From contig NZ_JAERVK010000002.1 of the NCBI RefSeq assembly GCF_016745425.1, forward strand, positions 298,833 to 355,478: a stretch of DNA of 56,646 nucleotides, read 5' to 3'. The position numbers were made by a program, and so were the translations under genes. Positions 54,601-56,646 of the stretch are shown here, piece after piece. The notes below the pieces were generated by a model. That model did no database searches. It was not told where the DNA came from and saw only the letters and a program-made list of their open reading frames with translations. Each line of letters begins with the position of its first letter. Position 1 is the stretch's first letter. Source of the stretch: Candidatus Methylomicrobium oryzae (GTDB lineage: Bacteria > Pseudomonadota > Gammaproteobacteria > Methylococcales > Methylomonadaceae).

Positions 54601-56646
54601 GTCAGCTACGCGGCCAATACCGCGACCTTGACGCCGGCCAGCGCCTTGGCGGCGAACACCGCCTATACGGCGACCGTGAAGGGCGGCAGCACCGGCGTGA
54701 AGGACCTGGCCGGCAACCCGCTGGCCGCGGACGCGACCTGGTCGTTTACCACCGGCGCCGATGCCTGTGCACCCGGCAGCAACCCGATCGTGTGCGAGAA
54801 CGCGAAGGCGGGCAATCCTGCCAGCGAATGGAATATTACCGGGGCTGGGGATGTAACCATCCAGGGTTTCGCCACGGATATCAGTGTCAACAAGGGCGGT
54901 ACGGTGGGTTTTAAGATCAGTACCCCGGCCTCGGCCTATCGCTTGGATATCTACCGGATGGGCTATTACGGCGGTAACGGTGCGCGGAAGGTGGCTACGG
55001 TCAACGGAACGGGGTCGCAAAACCGGGCGGGTGGAAATCCGACGTCCTGCCTGACCAACAACACGGGACTTATCGACTGCGGCAACTGGAGCGTCTCTAC
55101 CTCCTGGCAGGTTCCGGCCGATGCGGTGTCGGGGATCTATTTTGCAAGGGCGGTACGGACCGATACCGGCGGAGCCAGCCATATCGTCTTCGTGGTGCGT
55201 GACGACAGCAGCCATTCCGACCTGCTCTTCCAAACCTCGGATACGACCTGGCAGGCCTACAACAATTACGGAGGCAACAGCTTATATGGAGGTACCGGTC
55301 CCGGCACCGGCGGCGGTTCCAACGGGCGCGCCTACAAGGTCAGCTACAACCGGCCGTTCAATACGCGTGCCGTCGATAACGGGCAGGACTGGTTATTCAG
55401 CAGCGAATACCCGATGGTGCGCTGGCTGGAAGCCAACGGCTACAACGTCAGTTACTTTACAGGCGTCGACAGCGACCGGCGCGGCAACTTGATCGGCAAC
55501 CATAAGGTATTCCTGTCGGTCGGCCACGACGAGTACTGGTCGGGGGCGCAGCGCGGTAATATCGAAAATGCCCGGGACGTGGGAGGTGTCAACCTGGCAT
55601 TCTTCAGCGGCAACGAAATATTCTGGAAGACGCGCTGGGAAAACAGCATCGACGGCTCGAACACCGCCTATCGGACTTTGGTCTCCTACAAGGAAACCCA
55701 TAATTTCCCTAATAATACCGATCCGGCCGGCACCTGGACCGGCAGTTGGCGCGACCCGCGAGGCGATTCGCTGTCGCCGCCCAAAACCGATGGCGGCCGT
55801 CCCGAAAACGCCTTATCGGGAACCATTTTCGAGGTGAACGATGGGGCAACGACCAGCATTCTCGTACCGGAAGCGGATGGCAAGATGCGGTTCTGGCGCA
55901 ACACCAGCATCGCAACGCTCGCCGCCGGAGCGACCGCTACACTGCCGAACGGTACTCTGGGTTATGAATGGGATGAGGACCTCGATAACGGTTCACGGCC
56001 GATCGGTTTAGTACGCCTTTCTTCGACTACCGTATCCAATGCGCCGGTTCTTCAAGATTTCGGTTCCACCTATGGAACCGGTACAGCGAATCACGCATTA
56101 ACGCTCTACAGAGACGACAACGGAGCGCTTGTCTTCGGTGCCGGCACGATGCAATGGTCATGGGGGCTGGACAGCAATCACGACAGAGCCGGGACACCCG
56201 TCGATGTCAGGATGCAGCAAGCAACGGTCAACTTGTTCGCCGATATGGGTGCTCAGCCGGGCGCCTTGCAGCCAGGACTCCAGGCGGCGACGGCGTCGAC
56301 CGATACCGCATCCCCGACTTCGAGCATCTCATCTCCGTCAGCAGGCGCTACCGTACAGCCGGGCAGTCAGGTAACGATTAGCGGCACTGCGACGGATACC
56401 GGCGGCGGCCGGGTCGGCGGTGTCGTAGTCTCGGTCGACGGCGGCTCGACTTGGCATCAGGCCAACGGTCGCGGCAGCTGGACTTATAGCTGGACGGTGC
56501 CAAGCACTTCCGGAACGGTGAATATCAAGAGCCGGGCGGTGGACGACAGCGGCAATCTGGAAACGGCCGGCGCAGGCCTTAATGTGAATGTCGGCAGCGG
56601 CGGCAGCGTCGCCTGCACCGGCGCCAGCTCGCTCTGGCCCACCAAC
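48634..56646 (+). CDS. Giant secreted multidomain protein: WD40 propellers, deacetylase-like, Big_5, DUF4082, DMFase-like (3' end beyond window)
   Basis: A GTG start (AGGAG seven bases upstream) opens 2,671 codons without a stop to the window edge. Export signal about 11-34 (cleavage near AHAA). Approximate domains: 59-380, eight WD40 blades (SPDGKWLA type); 450-733, seven more; 800-1030, GATase1/ThuA-like (PILIVTTTF, DVVILSKM, GGNLIAMRPD); 1053-1356, NodB-like deacetylase fold with MTGDDHG (1056-1062), GLHLSTN (His1119) and RHHC (His1158/1159); 1376-1483, 1654-1760 and 1934-2041, Big_5 Ig-like domains; 1486-1649, 1766-1929 and 2661 onward, DUF4082 domains; 2046-2539, N,N-dimethylformamidase beta-like region (SVGHDEYWSGAQR, FFSGNEIFWKTRW); 2557-2654, Ig-like. 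Probably a surface or matrix protein acting on, or attached to, the exopolysaccharide of the adjacent transferase. Function unproven. Confidence 0.85.
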   Translation, partial: MKKPKVKYLYLNSLILAILFWTVYVQIPDRDGPIRTAHAASADSASGAAVIELSGRGLDPVAASPDGNIWATVETDGKIVLWDTAAGQMLLALPAQAGSPAQGILFGPDGKTLASVSDDSVRIWDTLAGNVRLTLSRTVPMRALAFSPDGKWLAAVDAEAAVTLIDARSGTVARQLATGQDAVNAVAFSPDGKWLATGGQDDQTKLWDPATGEEAAALPGNGAVTALAFSPDGKWLAAVDAEAAVTLIDARSGTVARQLATGQDAVNAVAFSPDGKWLATGGQDDQTKLWDPATGEEAAALPGNGAVTALAFSPDGKRLATGSESEQVLLWNMADKLPQLLAGHDGAVIKVAFSADRNHLTSMAKTGQMIVWNLSDVSKQAVLQTSLPGAASTFQGSVAATSAANSSLSTALGRLNPAGGNAQKALATAASRNTAVAGKKKSPRNWKGVAALTVSPDGKLVGGSVDGQIKLWTAGGSERFTVPAHHGADVTAIVFSADGKELVSVGRDSELQIRNADNGRQIQTLAAHEHPIRAVAASPNGKLFASAGEETRIMVWDAEARKLKNILSGGHSDFVNALCFSADGTHLASAGADGSVLWWEVETGRLVHTLLGHTGEANAVACSPDGRQVASGGTDNKVYLWNVVTGSQAARFDGHQASVRAVAFNPNGQELASTGEDARILIWNTVAKQLDKQIPAAAQAVNALTYSPLGDLIAGGEDGQVSEWNPGTKQKILTIDINLPAPANNTGTGPGAAASDVLIADRIKSGSAPWAEDGIFERVLNWLIPAADAAIPDAPGGPILIVTTTFDPIGKYYAEILRTEGLNEFAMADISTINSTALNAYDVVILSKMTLSASQVTLFSNWVNAGGNLIAMRPDAQLAALLGINTAGGTLSNGYLQVDTSKAPGNGIANQTLQFHGTADRFTLAGASSLATLYSNATTATANPALTLRNVGTAGGQAAAFTYDLATSIVQTRQGNPGWAAQERDSFIPIRPDDKFYGDAVGDSQADWIDFGKLAIPQADEQQRLLANLILEMNRDRKPLPRFWYFPRGEKAVLIMTGDDHGNNGTQGRFDYFKSKSPSGCSVADWECVRGTSYIYPNTPLTNSQAAAYNADGFEVGLHLSTNCADFTPSSLRTFYTQQIGSFTSKYTSLPAPITQRHHCIAWSDWVTGAIVQLENGIRLDTSYYFWPPGWVQNRPGFFNGSAMPMRFVETNGSLIDVYNATSQMTDESGQTYPFTINTLLDKAIGQEGYYGAYVINAHTDVSITTEATAAVASAQARSVPIVSSKQMLDWLDGRNGSSFRSLSWSGSSLNFEVSRGAGANGLQAMVPVTAVNGALLTGINGPNGAVPSTTAIIKGVEYALFNATAGTYSVTYGADSISPTVTSTFPANGATGVIQQPAVTATFSEPVDPSTVTTANFQLQAGSNPPVAVTVSYDPGTRTATLRPNTLLAESTLYTAKVLTGIKDLAGNALASTFTWSFTTQVQPCVSSPCTAWSSSTTPGTASVNDLNSVELGVKFRSDLDGTVTGIRFYQANTGTYTAALWSSTGQQLATASVTVTAAGWQQANFSTPVAITANTVYVASYHAPNGKYAGNTPYFANSGVDNVPLHLLKDGVSGGNGVYIYSAATTFPTNTYQSSNYWVDVAFRTASGPGPDTTAPTVTSRSPSAGATGVATGTAVTATFSEAMDPATLTSSTFQLQAGSNPPVSATVSYAANTATLTPASALAANTAYTATVKGGSTGVKDLAGNPLAADATWSFTTGSGGSVACTGASSLWPTNPTPALVSDPDTASVELGVKFRSSVNGFICGIRFYKGSANTGTHTGKLWSSTGTLLASAPFQNETASGWQQVRFASPVAITANTTYVASYVAPVGRYAADTNFFTAAVTSGPLTALSNAEAGGNGVYRYGSGGFPNSTFQSTNYWVDVLFTTSTGPDATAPTVTSRSPSADATGVATGTAVTATFSEAMDPATLTSSTFQLQAGSNPPVSATVSYAANTATLTPASALAANTAYTATVKGGSTGVKDLAGNPLAADATWSFTTGADACAPGSNPIVCENAKAGNPASEWNITGAGDVTIQGFATDISVNKGGTVGFKISTPASAYRLDIYRMGYYGGNGARKVATVNGTGSQNRAGGNPTSCLTNNTGLIDCGNWSVSTSWQVPADAVSGIYFARAVRTDTGGASHIVFVVRDDSSHSDLLFQTSDTTWQAYNNYGGNSLYGGTGPGTGGGSNGRAYKVSYNRPFNTRAVDNGQDWLFSSEYPMVRWLEANGYNVSYFTGVDSDRRGNLIGNHKVFLSVGHDEYWSGAQRGNIENARDVGGVNLAFFSGNEIFWKTRWENSIDGSNTAYRTLVSYKETHNFPNNTDPAGTWTGSWRDPRGDSLSPPKTDGGRPENALSGTIFEVNDGATTSILVPEADGKMRFWRNTSIATLAAGATATLPNGTLGYEWDEDLDNGSRPIGLVRLSSTTVSNAPVLQDFGSTYGTGTANHALTLYRDDNGALVFGAGTMQWSWGLDSNHDRAGTPVDVRMQQATVNLFADMGAQPGALQPGLQAATASTDTASPTSSISSPSAGATVQPGSQVTISGTATDTGGGRVGGVVVSVDGGSTWHQANGRGSWTYSWTVPSTSGTVNIKSRAVDDSGNLETAGAGLNVNVGSGGSVACTGASSLWPTN
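49060..49557 (+). repeat. Apparently perfect 249-bp tandem duplication (two WD40 blades)
   Basis: Bases 49060-49308 and 49309-49557 read identically by eye. Each unit is 83 codons and encodes two blades (AFSPDGKWLAAVDAE then AFSPDGKWLATGGQDD). Identity at synonymous sites shows that the duplication or gene conversion is very recent, unlike the other blades, which differ at many positions. Confidence 0.9.
53587..54757 (+). repeat. Near-identical 331-bp Big_5 copies (53587-53917 and 54427-54757)
   Basis: The two copies lie 840 bases apart and differ at only three bases that I could find (53596, 53636, 53637 against the second copy). A third Big_5 domain at about 52759-53080 encodes a similar protein but is diverged in DNA. 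A 54-bp stretch at 53914-53967 also recurs exactly at 56593-56646, the window edge, so the DUF4082 module begins again there. Confidence 0.9.

Noticed and set aside
53431-55233. 600-codon minus-strand frame with repeated Gly/Arg-rich sequence
   Set aside because: Antisense to the Big_5/DUF4082 repeats; its internal repetition simply mirrors the repeats of the real gene.

Overview
The window (56,646 bases, GC-rich) looks like a chromosomal segment of a gammaproteobacterium. The support is a paired sspA-sspB operon, a Zur box of the gammaproteobacterial consensus, a three-gene cytochrome bc1 operon, and codon use typical of a moderately GC-rich member of the class. A type I methanotroph (Methylococcales) or a close relative would fit, given the copper-handling RiPP locus, the GFA-type enzyme and a PPi-PEPCK-like protein. 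No methane oxidation gene is present, so that placement is only a guess.

Layout. 1-3,650: copper locus, with a divergent multicopper oxidase (copA-like, cut by the window edge) and an HvfA/HvfB/HvfC-type cassette (Cys-rich secreted precursor, DUF692/MNIO modifying enzyme, DUF2063 partner). It ends in a REP doublet that supplies the last stop codon. 3,651-8,000: an integrase relic, an AlbA_2 (Schlafen-like) gene, a membrane protein, a HAD phosphatase and a PA0069-type radical SAM protein, separated by REP palindromes. 8,157-14,400: GST and divergent TetR, a secreted protein, an orphan PhoQ-like kinase, and a Zur-box-controlled ZnuD-like TonB receptor. 14,455-21,150: a 1,145-residue PEPCK-like P-loop protein, a PepSY/response regulator/kinase operon, and a MITE-like element. 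21,430-26,750: hisC, petABC, sspAB and tRNA-Lys(CTT). 27,350-32,220: a secreted protein, a GFA protein, a 650-residue aconitase and an AI-2E-type permease. 32,750-40,530: an orphan Nif11-like peptide facing a tandem SagB-type dehydrogenase, a secreted metzincin, and a two-gene unit made of a homologue of 2-ketopropyl-coenzyme M oxidoreductase/carboxylase plus an SDR. 41,100-46,340: GH15 enzyme, a decayed PAS-kinase fragment, and a CheB-CheR-PAS fusion. 47,400-end: a polyprenyl-phosphate sugar transferase followed by a giant secreted multidomain protein (at least 2,671 codons, open at the right edge).

The most interesting parts are: the HvfABC-type copper RiPP cassette beside copA; the 2-KPCC homologue, which keeps the active-site cysteines, the coenzyme-M-binding Arg and the catalytic Phe but has Tyr where the catalytic His is expected; the giant WD40/deacetylase-like/Big_5/DUF4082/DMFase-like protein, with an apparently perfect 249-bp duplication of two propeller blades; and the dense family of REP elements that all begin with GTAGG.

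All domain calls were made by eye from translated sequence and remembered family motifs. No database search was run. Residue comparisons with named proteins are from memory.
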